A program made the position numbers and the translations under genes. The notes beneath the pieces are model-generated. The model saw nothing but the letters and a program-made list of their open reading frames with translations, was not told the DNA's origin and did no database searches. Positions 6,307 to 15,110 of a stretch of DNA of 40,524 bases are shown piece by piece. How positions within the stretch are numbered: position 1 is the stretch's first letter; every line of letters begins with the position of its first letter. The DNA is from a virus, in the IMG/VR virus record IMGVR_UViG_3300046002_005800, positions 1 through 40,524 of that record; one strand, given 5' to 3'.

Positions 6307-7738
6307 GATCGAGCAGTACGCCGACGACCCGGTCGGGTTCGTGCGCGACGCCTACGCCTGGGGCGAGGGCCAGCTCGCCAAGCACCAGGGCCCGCGGCAG
6401 TGGCAAACCGAGATCCTGCAGGCGATCGGCGACCATCTGAGCAACGAGTCGACCAGGTGCACGCCGCTGCGCCTGGCGGTCACCTCTGGCCACGGCATCG
6501 GGAAGTCCGCCCTGATCGGCATGGTGGTTGATTGGGCCATGTCGACGTGCGCCGAGACGCGGTGTGTCGTCACGGCCAACACCGAGGGCCAGCTCCGCAC
6601 CAAGACCTGGCCCGAAATCGGCAAGTGGACGCGCATGCTGGAGAACGCCGACTGGTGGCGCGTGCCGGCGATGTCGATGTATGAGGCCGAGCATGAGAAG
6701 TCCTGGCGGGCCGACGCGATCCCGTGGAGCGAGAACAACACCGAGGCATTCGCCGGCCTGCACAACGAGGGCAAGCGGGTGTTGCTGGTGTTCGACGAGG
6801 CCTCGCCAATCGCTGACAAGGTGTGGGAGGTCGCAGAAGGCGCGCTGACCGACAAGGACACCGAGATCATCTGGCTGGCCTTCGGCAACCCGACGCGCAA
6901 CACCGGCCGGTTCCGCGAGTGCTTCGGCAAGTACCGCCACCTCTGGCGAACGATGCAGATCGACAGCCGCACCGTCGAGGGCACCAACCGCGCCTATCTG
7001 GACGAGCTGGTCGAGACCTACGGCGAGGACTCCGACATCGTGCGGGTGCGGGTGCGCGGCCAGTTCCCGGCGCAGGCCGTATCTCAGTTCATCAGCAGCG
7101 AGGCCGTCGACATGGCCAGGACGCGGCGCCTGCAAGCGTTCGACGCTGGTGCCCCGCTGGTGCTGGGCGTGGACATCAGCCGCTTCGGTGATGACCAGAG
7201 CGTGATCCGCGGGCGCAAGGGGCGCGACGGCCGGGTGATCCCGCCGATCAAGTGGCGCGGCATGGATACCGTGTTCAGCGCCGGAAAGATCGCCGAAGCG
7301 ATCAACAAGTACCAGCCTGATGCCGTTTTCATCGACGGCGGCGGTGTGGGCGGCGGTGTGGTCGACCTCCTGAAGGCGCAGAACTACCGGGTGACCGAGG
7401 TCAACTTCGGCGCCGCGGCCAAGGACGCCAAGAAGTACGCCAACAAGCGCGCGGAGATGTGGGGCGACATGCGCGATTGGGTCGAGACCGGGGCGCTCGA
7501 TCAGGATGCCGAGCTGGCCGCCGACATGATCGGGCCCGAGTACCACTTCGACAAGGATTCCCGCATCCTGTTGGAGAAGAAGGAGGACATGAAGAAGCGC
7601 GGCCTGGCCAGCCCTGACGATGGCGACGCGCTGGCGCTGACCTTTGCAGGTCCGGTGCAGCGTACCGACATGAAGACCAGCCGCGGCGCGCTGGCCCGGG
7701 GCACTAGGTCGGTGACCGACTACGACGTGCTCGGCTGA
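6281..7738 (+). CDS. terL: Terminase large subunit
   Basis: This 485-residue packaging motor has an N-terminal ATPase with Walker A SGHGIGKSALIG (near residue 70) and Walker B LLVFDEAS. The C-terminal RNase H-like nuclease shows GVDISRFGDD, then AVFIDGGGVGG and the final SPDDGDALAL aspartates. The start is TTG 6281 with GGGAGG seven bases upstream. The length is normal. It pumps DNA into the prohead and cuts it at the end of packaging. Confidence 0.95.
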   Translation: MPHDTLADEIEQYADDPVGFVRDAYAWGEGQLAKHQGPRQWQTEILQAIGDHLSNESTRCTPLRLAVTSGHGIGKSALIGMVVDWAMSTCAETRCVVTANTEGQLRTKTWPEIGKWTRMLENADWWRVPAMSMYEAEHEKSWRADAIPWSENNTEAFAGLHNEGKRVLLVFDEASPIADKVWEVAEGALTDKDTEIIWLAFGNPTRNTGRFRECFGKYRHLWRTMQIDSRTVEGTNRAYLDELVETYGEDSDIVRVRVRGQFPAQAVSQFISSEAVDMARTRRLQAFDAGAPLVLGVDISRFGDDQSVIRGRKGRDGRVIPPIKWRGMDTVFSAGKIAEAINKYQPDAVFIDGGGVGGGVVDLLKAQNYRVTEVNFGAAAKDAKKYANKRAEMWGDMRDWVETGALDQDAELAADMIGPEYHFDKDSRILLEKKEDMKKRGLASPDDGDALALTFAGPVQRTDMKTSRGALARGTRSVTDYDVLG

Positions 7739-7739
7739 C

Positions 7740-7753
7740 CGGAATCCGTTCTC
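7740..7753 (+). promoter_or_regulatory. Intergenic motif CGGAATCCGTTCTC, copy 1
   Basis: This motif lies in the short gap behind the terminase gene. The same 14 bases recur at 12022-12035, and a close variant occurs at 26453-26467. All three copies are in gaps within the late operon, directly behind a stop codon. The core CGGAATCCG is an inverted repeat. A late promoter, activator site or RNA processing site are the obvious candidates; no -35/-10 pair was seen. Confidence 0.5.
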
Positions 7754-7795
7754 CGCCCAGCGCGACACCATGCCGCACCGTTCACGAGGTGCGCC

Positions 7796-7981
7796 ATGTC
7801 ATTCCTTCAGCCAAAGATGCCGGCCATGTCGGCGCCTCCGCCCCCGCCGGTCATCGAGGACACGCAGGCCAAGCAGCAAGAGCAGGCCGACCTGTTGCGC
7901 AGGCGCAAGGGCCGCGCCTCGTCCGTTCTGAGCCAGGGCGCCGCGCCCACCACCGCGGCGAAGACGCTGCTGGGCTCCTGA
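7796..7981 (+). CDS. Small conserved protein between terminase and portal
   Basis: The 61-residue protein has a proline run near residues 14-18, a charged middle (KQQEQADLLRRRKGRASSVL) and the ending AAKTLLGS. This layout is familiar from BPP-1/Bcep22-like podoviruses, where a similar small protein sits between terL and the connector. The ATG at 7796 has GAGG seven bases upstream. The function is not known to me. Confidence 0.8.
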   Translation: MSFLQPKMPAMSAPPPPPVIEDTQAKQQEQADLLRRRKGRASSVLSQGAAPTTAAKTLLGS

Positions 7982-7984
7982 CCG

Positions 7985-9604
7985 ATGGACTATGAAGCGC
8001 TGATGCGCCAGTTCGACCGGGCAAAGAACAACCGGTCGAACTTCGAGGACGTGTGGCAGCAGATCGCCGAGCGCGTGCTGCCGCAGATGGCCGACTTCAA
8101 TGTGCAGCGCCAGGACGGCGCCAGGCGCACCGAGAAGATGTTCGACCCGACTGCGGCACTGGCCGCCACCAAGGCCGTGAGCGCGATTGCCGCCTTCGCC
8201 TGGCCGTCGAATCAGCGCTACCAGAAGCTCAAGGCCAGCGACAAAAGCCTGATGCGCAGCCAGCGGGTGCGGGTGTGGTTCGATTCGCTGACCGATCGGC
8301 TGTTCGAGGCCCGCTACAGCCCGCGCGCCAGCTTCGAGAGCCAGATGGGCGAATCCGCCCTGATGTCGTTCGTGTTCGGAACGGGCGCGATGTTCATCGA
8401 TGAGGACATGAAGCGCAAAACGCTTCGGTACAAGAGCCTGCACCTGGCGCAGACCTACGTGGTCGAGGCCGCAGACGGCCGCATCGATCAGGTTTACCGC
8501 TGCTGGAAGTGGACCGTCCGCCAGGTGGCGCAGCGCTTCCAGAACATCCCCGACAAGCTGCGCGAGAAGCTGAAGACCCGGCCAGACGATGAGGTCGAGG
8601 TGTGCCACTTCGTCGGCCCGCGCGAAGACTTCGAGCCCGGCCGGCTCGGGCGTGGCGGCATGCCCTGGGCGTCGATGTACTACCTGCCGGCCGAGAAGCA
8701 TGTACTGGAGGAGGGCGGCTACATCTCGTGGCCGTTTGCCTTCCAGCGCTACATGACCACGCCCGGCGAGGTGTACGGGCGCAGCCCGGCCTGGCTGGCG
8801 CTGAGCAGCATCAAGGTGCTGAACACACAGAAGAAGTCGATCCTGCAGGCCGCGCAGAAGGCTGTTGATCCCCCGCTGCTGGCCGCCGAGGACGGCGTGC
8901 TGGGGGCGTTCTCGCAGGTGCCGGGTGCGGTGAACTTCGGCGCGCTCGACAGCCAGGGCAACCAGCTGGTCAAGCCGCTGACGACCGGCGCACGCATCGA
9001 CATCGGCATCGAGATGATGGACCGCGAGCGCGAGATCATCAGCGGAGCGTTCATGATGGACGTGTTCCGGGTGCTGGTCGAGAACCCGAACATGACCGCG
9101 ACGCAGACGCTGGAGCTGATGAACGAGCGCGCTGTGCTCATGGCGCCCATCGTCGGGCGCATCGAGAGCGAGTGCCACTCTCCGATGACCGAGCGCGAAA
9201 TCTCGCTGCTGGTCGAGGGCGGCCGGATCGACCCGATGCCGCCCGAGCTGGTCGAGGCGCAGGGCGAGTACCAGATCGAGTACACCAGCCCGATGCGCCG
9301 CGCCATGCGGTCGAGCGAGGCGATTGCCATCACCCGCACGCTGGAGTCGATCATCCCGCTGGCGCAGGTGGATCAGTCGGTGCTCGACAGCTACGACCTC
9401 ATGGAGATGGCGCGCGAGCTGGGCGAGATCAACGGCGTACCGGCAAAGTGTTTGCGCGACGCCGAGGCGATCAAGGCCATGAAAGACCAGCGCGCGACTG
9501 AGGCGCAGGCCCAGCAACTGCTGGAGGCTGCGCCGGTCGTCTCGCAGACCGCGGCGAACCTGGCCAAGATGCAGGCGGCTGGCGGTCTGCAGCCGGGCGT
9601 CTGA
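7985..9604 (+). CDS. Portal (head-to-tail connecting protein, T7 gp8-like)
   Basis: This 539-residue protein matches the head-to-tail connecting family of podoviruses. It opens MDYEALMRQFDRAKNNRSNFEDVWQQIAERVLPQ and carries ARRTEKMFDPTAALAATKAVSAI and later YGRSPAWLALSSIKVLN and NPNMTATQTLELMNERAVL. The dodecameric ring forms the DNA entry channel and the platform for the tail. Length and gene order (terL, small protein, portal) fit the family. Its stop overlaps the next start (TGATG). Confidence 0.93.
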   Translation: MDYEALMRQFDRAKNNRSNFEDVWQQIAERVLPQMADFNVQRQDGARRTEKMFDPTAALAATKAVSAIAAFAWPSNQRYQKLKASDKSLMRSQRVRVWFDSLTDRLFEARYSPRASFESQMGESALMSFVFGTGAMFIDEDMKRKTLRYKSLHLAQTYVVEAADGRIDQVYRCWKWTVRQVAQRFQNIPDKLREKLKTRPDDEVEVCHFVGPREDFEPGRLGRGGMPWASMYYLPAEKHVLEEGGYISWPFAFQRYMTTPGEVYGRSPAWLALSSIKVLNTQKKSILQAAQKAVDPPLLAAEDGVLGAFSQVPGAVNFGALDSQGNQLVKPLTTGARIDIGIEMMDREREIISGAFMMDVFRVLVENPNMTATQTLELMNERAVLMAPIVGRIESECHSPMTEREISLLVEGGRIDPMPPELVEAQGEYQIEYTSPMRRAMRSSEAIAITRTLESIIPLAQVDQSVLDSYDLMEMARELGEINGVPAKCLRDAEAIKAMKDQRATEAQAQQLLEAAPVVSQTAANLAKMQAAGGLQPGV

Positions 9605-10053
9605 TGCTGCGCAAGGACGCCGAGCGGCTGGCGACCACGCAGGCCGAGCGCACTCTCGAAGCGCAGATCAACGCGGCCAGGACGGCGGCAGGTGCTGCGC
9701 TGACGGTGCCGGGGGGCGGCACGCTGGGGCAGGTGCTGACAAAGGGCGCAAGCGGGTATTCGTGGCAGGACGCGGCCGGCGGATCGTCAAGCATCGCCGG
9801 CCAGGTGGTGCCCACCATCCCGGGACCGGCCGGGCGCTTCGAGCACGACGAGACGCTGGCCGCTGTCGGCGTGACCGCCGGCATGAAGGTGATGCTGTCC
9901 CTGGCGCCGCATGCCGACAGCGACGAGAACAACGAGCAGGCGCTGGACATGCGCGGCATGGCTGGAGAAGCTGGCGCCGACACGATCACGGTGCGCCTGG
10001 CCTTTGGTGCGCTGACCAGCGGCCCGATCCGAATCAACTACATGGCGGTGTGA
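9604..10053 (+). CDS. Structural protein with a tail-fibre-like collagen/beta motif
   Basis: This 149-residue protein has a short coiled-coil start, then GTLGQVLTKGASGYSWQD, a short beta motif seen repeatedly in phage tail fibres and tip proteins. The remainder is strand-rich. It is coupled to the portal gene and lies before scaffold and capsid, so it is probably a minor virion component. I cannot name the family. Confidence 0.75.
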   Translation: MLRKDAERLATTQAERTLEAQINAARTAAGAALTVPGGGTLGQVLTKGASGYSWQDAAGGSSSIAGQVVPTIPGPAGRFEHDETLAAVGVTAGMKVMLSLAPHADSDENNEQALDMRGMAGEAGADTITVRLAFGALTSGPIRINYMAV

Positions 10054-10054
10054 C

Positions 10055-10804
10055 ATGACCAAACTTTCCCGCGACCTATCGGCCGGCATCCTGCACCCCC
10101 GAGAGAACCTTTTCATTGTCGGCACGCTGGGCGTCAACGGCGCCGAGGTGCAAGCCGATTGCGACGGGTGCACGACGGTTGCCGTCGACCTGCGCGGCAC
10201 CTTCTCGATGACTGTCGAGGTTCAGGGCACGGTGGACGGCACGAACTGGGTGTTGATCCCGGTGCGGCCCCAACTGGGCGGCGGCTACGTCCGCGGCGTG
10301 GTCGGCACGGTCAGCGGAATCTGGATGGCTGGCTGTGCGGGCTTCCGCAAGGTGCGCGCCGTCGTCACCGCCTACACCTCGGGGGGTGCCACTTGCACGC
10401 TGTCGGCCAGCACCGCGCTGTTCGATGACTTCGCCAAGAACGGCGGCGTGACATCGGCAGTGGCCACCGCGGTCGGCGCTGCTGCTGCCGCGGTGACGCT
10501 GACCCTTGCCGCCCCCGGGCTCGGGCTGCGGCACTACATCACCTACCTGTCGATCAACCGCTTCGCTTCGGCGCTGCTGACCGCTGCCGCGGCACCCGTC
10601 ACGGTGACGACGACCAACATCCCCACCGGCCTGGCGTTCTCGTTCGGGGCAGAAGCCGCACCGCAGGGCACGCTGGACCGCTGGCGCGAGGACTTCGCGT
10701 TCCCGCTGGCGACCACCGCGCAGAACACCGCGACCACCATCGTCTGCCCCGTCACCACCGCCGTGATCTGGCGTGTGACGGCCGGCTACTACGTGGCGCC
10801 GTGA
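10055..10804 (+). CDS. Hypothetical virion protein
   Basis: The 249-residue product is strand-rich with many Thr, Val and Ala residues. It includes FSMTVEVQGTVDGTNWVLIPVRP, like a beta-sandwich decoration or receptor-binding fold. Phage proteins with the 'V.V.GT.DG.NW' pattern are often virion surface or neck proteins. It is coupled to both neighbours (TGACATG and GTGATGG joints). Confidence 0.75.
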   Translation: MTKLSRDLSAGILHPRENLFIVGTLGVNGAEVQADCDGCTTVAVDLRGTFSMTVEVQGTVDGTNWVLIPVRPQLGGGYVRGVVGTVSGIWMAGCAGFRKVRAVVTAYTSGGATCTLSASTALFDDFAKNGGVTSAVATAVGAAAAAVTLTLAAPGLGLRHYITYLSINRFASALLTAAAAPVTVTTTNIPTGLAFSFGAEAAPQGTLDRWREDFAFPLATTAQNTATTIVCPVTTAVIWRVTAGYYVAP

Positions 10805-11178
10805 TGGCCTGGAACGAGCAATTCGAGCGAGTACGGGCCCGGCTGCATCAGCGGGCGTTTGCCTATCAGGCGCTATTCGTGCGGCCGGCGCCGACCGGGC
10901 GCAACAACATCGACACCGCGCGCTGGTGGCAGGTGTGGCGCAAGCCCCGCGGCGGCGATCTGTCGCCGGCCGGTGAGGTGGTGCTCAAGGATCTGGCGCG
11001 GTACTGCTATGCCAGCAGGCCGACGCTCAAGGTATCCCAGGTGACGCAGCAAAGCGACGCGCTGGCGATGGCGTTCGCGGAAGGCCGCCGCGATGTCTAC
11101 AACCGAATCACGGCCCTGTGCAACCTCTCAACCGACCAAATCGAGCGCATCGCTCAAGCAAAGGCATCCGATGACTGA
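10804..11178 (+). CDS. Bbp19-like phage protein
   Basis: This 124-residue protein has an N-terminal basic helical half and a second half with GGDLSPAGEVVLKDLARYCYA...ALAMAFAEGRRDVYNRI. That resembles the Bbp19-type proteins found before the scaffold gene in BPP-1-like phages. It overlaps the scaffold start by eight bases. The function in the virion or in assembly is not known. The ATG at 10804 is preferred over GTG 10801. Confidence 0.7.
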   Translation: MAWNEQFERVRARLHQRAFAYQALFVRPAPTGRNNIDTARWWQVWRKPRGGDLSPAGEVVLKDLARYCYASRPTLKVSQVTQQSDALAMAFAEGRRDVYNRITALCNLSTDQIERIAQAKASDD

Positions 11179-12019
11179 CACCGCAACCGCACCGCCCGCA
11201 GCCCCTGCTGCTGCGCCTGCTGCCGCACCGGCCGCGGCGCCTGCCGCACCACAAGGCCACGGCATCGCCTGGCTTCCCGCCGAGGTCGACGCCGATCTGG
11301 TCGGCCACGCACAGAACAAGGCATGGCCCGGCCCGGTCGAGGCCGTGAAGGCTCACCGCGAGCTGGAGAAGCTGCTCGGCGCCGATCGCGCTGGCCGCAC
11401 CGTGACCGTGCCGACCACCACCGACGCGCCCGAGTGGGGTGCCGTGTTCGACAAGCTGGGCCGCCCGGCCACCGCCGAGGGCTACAAGCTGACCGTTGAG
11501 GGCGCCGACCCGGCATTCGCCAAGGGCGCGGCCGAGCTGTTCCACAAGGTCGGGTTGTCCGACTCGCAAGCCAAGGCCATCGCCAGTTGGTACGGCGAGA
11601 CCGGCGGCGCTGCAGGTGCAGCCGCGCAAGCCGCGCAGGATGCCGCGCTGCAGGCCGAGCACGAAGCGCTGCAGAAGGATTGGGGCACCGGGCCCGATGC
11701 CGACGCGCGCAAGGAGCTGGCACGCCGGGCGATGGGGCACCTCGAGCTGGACGCGCAGGCCGTCGACGCGATCGAGAAGGTGGCCGGCTTCTCGAAGGTC
11801 ATGAAGGCGCTCGCCAAGGTGGGCGACATGATGCGCGAGCACGGCGCCGAAGGTCTCGGCGACATCGGCGCATTCGGCACCACGCCCGAAGGCGCCAAGT
11901 CCAAGCGCGGGCAACTGATGGCCGACCCGGGCTGGCGCACGAAGGCGATGAACCCGCAGTCGAGCGAGTGGGCCGAGCTGCAGCGCCTGGACAAGATCAT
12001 CGCCAGCACGCAGAACTGA
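11171..12019 (+). CDS. Capsid scaffold protein
   Basis: The 282-residue protein starts with a long Ala/Pro low-complexity segment (residues 7-30) and continues as charged, largely helical sequence with Ala-rich coiled coil in the middle. It lies directly before the major capsid gene, the standard scaffold position. AAGG lies seven bases before ATG 11171. Scaffold proteins of this type guide prohead assembly and leave before DNA enters. Confidence 0.85.
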   Translation: MTDTATAPPAAPAAAPAAAPAAAPAAPQGHGIAWLPAEVDADLVGHAQNKAWPGPVEAVKAHRELEKLLGADRAGRTVTVPTTTDAPEWGAVFDKLGRPATAEGYKLTVEGADPAFAKGAAELFHKVGLSDSQAKAIASWYGETGGAAGAAAQAAQDAALQAEHEALQKDWGTGPDADARKELARRAMGHLELDAQAVDAIEKVAGFSKVMKALAKVGDMMREHGAEGLGDIGAFGTTPEGAKSKRGQLMADPGWRTKAMNPQSSEWAELQRLDKIIASTQN

Positions 12020-12195
12020 CGCGGAATCCGTTCTCAGCGGCCCGCCGCAAAGTCACGCCATCGGATAAGCCCAACGGGCCCCGGTGGCGGACTGGACAGA
12101 CAGACCGGCAGGCGCACGACACGCGCAAGCGAGGCCCCCGCAAGGGACAAGCCAGGCGACCAACCTGACACGTCAACCCTTCAAGGAGCGCCCAA
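12020..12195. other. Intergenic region before capsid gene
   Basis: This 176-bp gap is the largest in the structural block. It holds the second copy of CGGAATCCGTTCTC at 12022-12035 and an AAGGAG ribosome site (about 12183) for the capsid gene. Otherwise I see no gene or clear terminator. The position fits a late promoter or processing site that raises capsid expression. Confidence 0.5.
12022..12035 (+). promoter_or_regulatory. Intergenic motif CGGAATCCGTTCTC, copy 2
   Basis: Fourteen bases identical to those at 7740-7753, two bases behind the scaffold stop and 160 bases before the capsid gene. Identity in non-coding DNA on both occasions argues for a functional site. Confidence 0.5.
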
Positions 12196-13083
12196 ATGGC
12201 CGCCGGTTCCAACGCTTTTTACAGCCAACAGTACGCCTCTGCAGTCGAGCTTCTCTCGCAGCAGATGGCCCCCCGCGTCGCTTCGACGTTCTCGCCCATG
12301 ACCGCTGTCGGCAAGTCCGCCACGGTGGTGAACCTCATCGACGCCTTCGAGGCCGACGAGCGCACCGGCCTGTACGACGACATCGTCTTCGCCGAGCCGA
12401 CCCACACCCGCCCCTGGGTGTACCCGCGCCACTTCGACAAGGCCGTCCCGTTCGACAGCATCGAGCAGATGCAGATGAACGCGAACCCCACCAGCGAGTA
12501 CGTGCAGGGTGTGGTGGCCGCGCTGAACCGCAAGATGGACGACGAAGCGATTCGCGCCTTCTTCGACGCGCGCAACGTCGGAGAGTCGGGCAGCACCAGC
12601 GACACGTTCGCCGCGGCCTACCAGGTCGGCGTCTCGGTCGGTGGCACCACCTCGGGCCTGAGCGTCGAGAAGCTGCAGAACGCGATCCAGATCTTCGAGG
12701 AAAACGAAGTCGACCTGGACATGGAGCAGCTCTATTGCGTCATCAGCCCGAAGCAGAAGCGCAACCTGATGAACGAGATCGAGGTCACCTCGGGCGACTT
12801 CTTCAAGGGCCAGGTGATGTCCACCCGCAACGTGAACGGCTTCCTGGCGATCAATTTCATCGTCTCGAACCGCCTGCTGACCGATGGCTCCGCCTACCGT
12901 CGGGTACCGATCTACACGTCCAAGGGCATGGCCATGTGCGCATGGGACGGCGGCATCAAGACGAACGTCTCGCAACGCCTGGACAAGCGCGGCCAGCCCT
13001 GGCAGGTCTACGGCCAAGGGCACTTCGGCTCGGTTCGCCGGGATTCGAAGAAGGTCGTCGAGATCAAGTGCAGCGAAGCCTGA
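12196..13083 (+). CDS. Major capsid protein
   Basis: This 295-residue protein follows scaffold and precedes a small cement-like protein, exactly as Bbp17 and Bbp16 do in BPP-1. It contains SPKQKRNLMNEIEVTSGDFF and a C-terminal TSKGMAMCAWDGGIKTNVSQRLDK typical of this podovirus capsid group. The AAGGAG site is strong. It should form the icosahedral shell with an HK97-like fold; the fold is inferred from the family. Confidence 0.9.
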   Translation: MAAGSNAFYSQQYASAVELLSQQMAPRVASTFSPMTAVGKSATVVNLIDAFEADERTGLYDDIVFAEPTHTRPWVYPRHFDKAVPFDSIEQMQMNANPTSEYVQGVVAALNRKMDDEAIRAFFDARNVGESGSTSDTFAAAYQVGVSVGGTTSGLSVEKLQNAIQIFEENEVDLDMEQLYCVISPKQKRNLMNEIEVTSGDFFKGQVMSTRNVNGFLAINFIVSNRLLTDGSAYRRVPIYTSKGMAMCAWDGGIKTNVSQRLDKRGQPWQVYGQGHFGSVRRDSKKVVEIKCSEA

Positions 13084-13112
13084 TCGTCATCCACCGAACA
13101 TAGGAGCCCATC

Positions 13113-13637
13113 ATGGCTGTCGTTACCCTCAAGTCCACGGCGATCACCAACGCCACGGCAACCCCCCGCGTCCCGAACCCGACCGGCCTGGCGAACGGCA
13201 ACGTCCGCCGCTCGCAAGGCTTCGCGGTCATCACCTCCAGCGATTCGATCGGCTCGACCTACCGCCTGGCGCGCATCCGCTCCAGCGACTACCTGCCCGA
13301 CCTGATCCGCGTCTACAGCCCCGACATCGGCACCACCACCGCCGGCGACCTGGGCCTGTACGACCTGACCGTGGCCAGCAACGGCGGCACGGTGGTCGAT
13401 GCCGACTTCTTCGCTTCGGCCCTGTCGCTGAACGGCGGCGCCCTCAACGGCACCGACATCACGTTCGAGGCAACCACGGCCGGCGGCGCGATCGCCAACG
13501 CCGAGAAGCGCGTCTGGGAGGCCCTGGGCCTGACCGCTGACCCGTTCAAGGAATACGACATCACGCTGACCCTGACGGGCGCGGCCGATGCCACGGGCAC
13601 CGCGCTGTTCCGTTTCCTGATCCCGAACGGCGAGTGA
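13113..13637 (+). CDS. Capsid cement/decoration protein, Bbp16-like
   Basis: The 174-residue strand-rich protein has short repeating beta segments (GFAVITSSDSIGSTYRLARI; PDLIRVYSPDIGTT). In BPP-1 the gene behind the capsid encodes a jellyroll cement protein that locks the shell, and this gene is in that position with a similar length. GGAG lies six bases before ATG 13113. The assignment rests on context and composition. Confidence 0.75.
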   Translation: MAVVTLKSTAITNATATPRVPNPTGLANGNVRRSQGFAVITSSDSIGSTYRLARIRSSDYLPDLIRVYSPDIGTTTAGDLGLYDLTVASNGGTVVDADFFASALSLNGGALNGTDITFEATTAGGAIANAEKRVWEALGLTADPFKEYDITLTLTGAADATGTALFRFLIPNGE

Positions 13638-13662
13638 TCCGGCCCGGCGTGTGACCCACCTC

Positions 13663-13697
13663 GGGGCGGCTTGGCTGATGCTGGGCCGCCCCTTTCT
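13663..13697 (+). terminator. Hairpin behind capsid/cement genes
   Basis: GGGGCGGC (13663-13670) pairs with GCCGCCCC (13685-13692), followed by TTTCT. The T tract is short, so this is probably a partial terminator that lowers expression of downstream tail genes relative to capsid, as is common in phages. Confidence 0.6.
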
Positions 13698-13711
13698 ACA
13701 AGGAGGCCGGA

Positions 13712-13906
13712 ATGGCTGATCGTTTTTACTCCGTCGAGTTCGGCGGCGATGTCGTGGCGGTGGCCGAGGCCGGCTCCACCACGGCGGCGGCAGACGTCGA
13801 GGTGCGTATCACCTACGACGCCACCAACAACGGCAAGCTTGCGGCGCTGGTGGCGCTGGAGAACATCCGGCAGCGCATCACGGCCGACGCCTGGCCGCCG
13901 GCTTGA
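13712..13906 (+). CDS. Small virion-block protein
   Basis: The 64-residue protein starts behind a strong AAGGAGG site. Its sequence (MADRFYSVEFGGD...ITYDATNNGKLAALVALENIRQRI) suggests a small alpha/beta unit. Similar small genes follow the cement gene in BPP-1-like phages. The function is unknown. Confidence 0.75.
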   Translation: MADRFYSVEFGGDVVAVAEAGSTTAAADVEVRITYDATNNGKLAALVALENIRQRITADAWPPA

Positions 13907-13916
13907 GGGGTAGCAC

Positions 13917-14183
13917 ATGCCTATCCTCTTGAGCAATGCAAGTGCCACCGGCTCTCCTGCGCAATGGCGCGGCGGTCGGGGTGTCTTGACCGCGGTGGCC
14001 ACCTGGGGCGGCGGCAGCATCACGCTGCAGTACATGGGCCCGGACGGCAGTACCTGGCTGCCCGTCGGCTCGGCGCTTACCGCAAACGGGATGGCCTCAT
14101 TCGAGCTGCCGCCCGGCCTGATCCGCGCCGCTGTTGCCACCGCCACGGCCGCCTATGCGCAGGCCGAAGAATCGGAGAAATGA
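13917..14183 (+). CDS. Small hypothetical virion-block protein
   Basis: This 88-residue strand-rich protein contains WGGGSITLQYMGPDGSTWLPVGSAL, a beta-sandwich-like segment also common in phage decoration and neck proteins. GAGGGG lies about seven bases before ATG 13917. It ends with an Ala-rich helix. I cannot name a family. Confidence 0.75.
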   Translation: MPILLSNASATGSPAQWRGGRGVLTAVATWGGGSITLQYMGPDGSTWLPVGSALTANGMASFELPPGLIRAAVATATAAYAQAEESEK

Positions 14184-14186
14184 GCC

Positions 14187-15110
14187 ATGGCTTACTCGCG
14201 CACGCCGCTGGGCGAAATCGTCAAGAAAATCAACGACAGCACGGGCGTCTGCGAGGAGCTGGTCGACAGCAACGGCGCGTCGCTGAGTTCTGTTTTCCTG
14301 ACGCCGCCGCAGGTGGCTTCGACTCAAGCCCTGGTGTCACCGGATGGGAATGTGCTTGTTCACCCGAAAACCTACTTCCAGGGCGCCGCTGGTGGGCACG
14401 CGGTGGCCGATGGTCGGTTTTTTGACGTTGCGGCTGGAAATCATGGGGTGTTCGGAGCGAACCTGAGCAGGGCGCAGGCATGGGCCAATCTAGGCAGCGG
14501 GTACATCAGCACCATTGACCCAGTAGTCAGTTTTACGGATTCGGTCATTCGTATTCCTGGCCCTAATTTTGACTACGCGGGCGGGGAGTCTCTGCTGATA
14601 TTTTGGGCCGGGCAGGTAACGCCCGATGCCGATGTGACGATCATGGGGACATCGTTCGGGTCTACCGCATCCGGCGTTCGAGTACGCGCCAAATCCACCG
14701 GGCGGCTGGATTTCGCGGTCTATCAGGCGGGCGGCGCCAATGCGTTTTCATCGGCTACTACCGACACAGCGGCAGGCAAGCCTTTTGTTGCGGGCGAAAC
14801 TCACAGTTTCGGCATCTGGCTGAACGGTAATACCAGAACTCACGCCGTGCTGGTTGACGAGGTGGTCAACGTGGCAGAAACGTCTTTTGGCGCCGGGGCT
14901 ACGATTGACTGCCTGACGACAAACACATGGAACATCGGCGCGGGCAGCGCATCGCCGGGCGGCACCGAGGGGATCGCCACCAACACAGCCGCGCTACTGC
15001 TGATGCGCTGGGGGCCGACTGACACACTGCCAACCCTGGCAAAAATCACAGCCGCAATGCAGCAGTGGCGGGCTTCTCCCCGGCGCACCATCCTGCCGGG
15101 GGCGCTGTAA
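14187..15110 (+). CDS. Lectin-like (LamG/concanavalin-type) virion protein
   Basis: The first 90 residues of this 307-residue protein look like a phage attachment segment. The rest (from about 105) has the strand pattern of a laminin-G/concanavalin-like sandwich: YAGGESLLIFWAGQV, SGVRVRAKSTGRLDFAVYQAG, ETHSFGIWLNGNTRTHAVLVDE. Such domains bind glycans. Its G+C is lower than that of the genes around it, and with the lyase gene it forms a likely exchanged pair. The stop overlaps the lyase start (TAATG). Confidence 0.75.
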   Translation: MAYSRTPLGEIVKKINDSTGVCEELVDSNGASLSSVFLTPPQVASTQALVSPDGNVLVHPKTYFQGAAGGHAVADGRFFDVAAGNHGVFGANLSRAQAWANLGSGYISTIDPVVSFTDSVIRIPGPNFDYAGGESLLIFWAGQVTPDADVTIMGTSFGSTASGVRVRAKSTGRLDFAVYQAGGANAFSSATTDTAAGKPFVAGETHSFGIWLNGNTRTHAVLVDEVVNVAETSFGAGATIDCLTTNTWNIGAGSASPGGTEGIATNTAALLLMRWGPTDTLPTLAKITAAMQQWRASPRRTILPGAL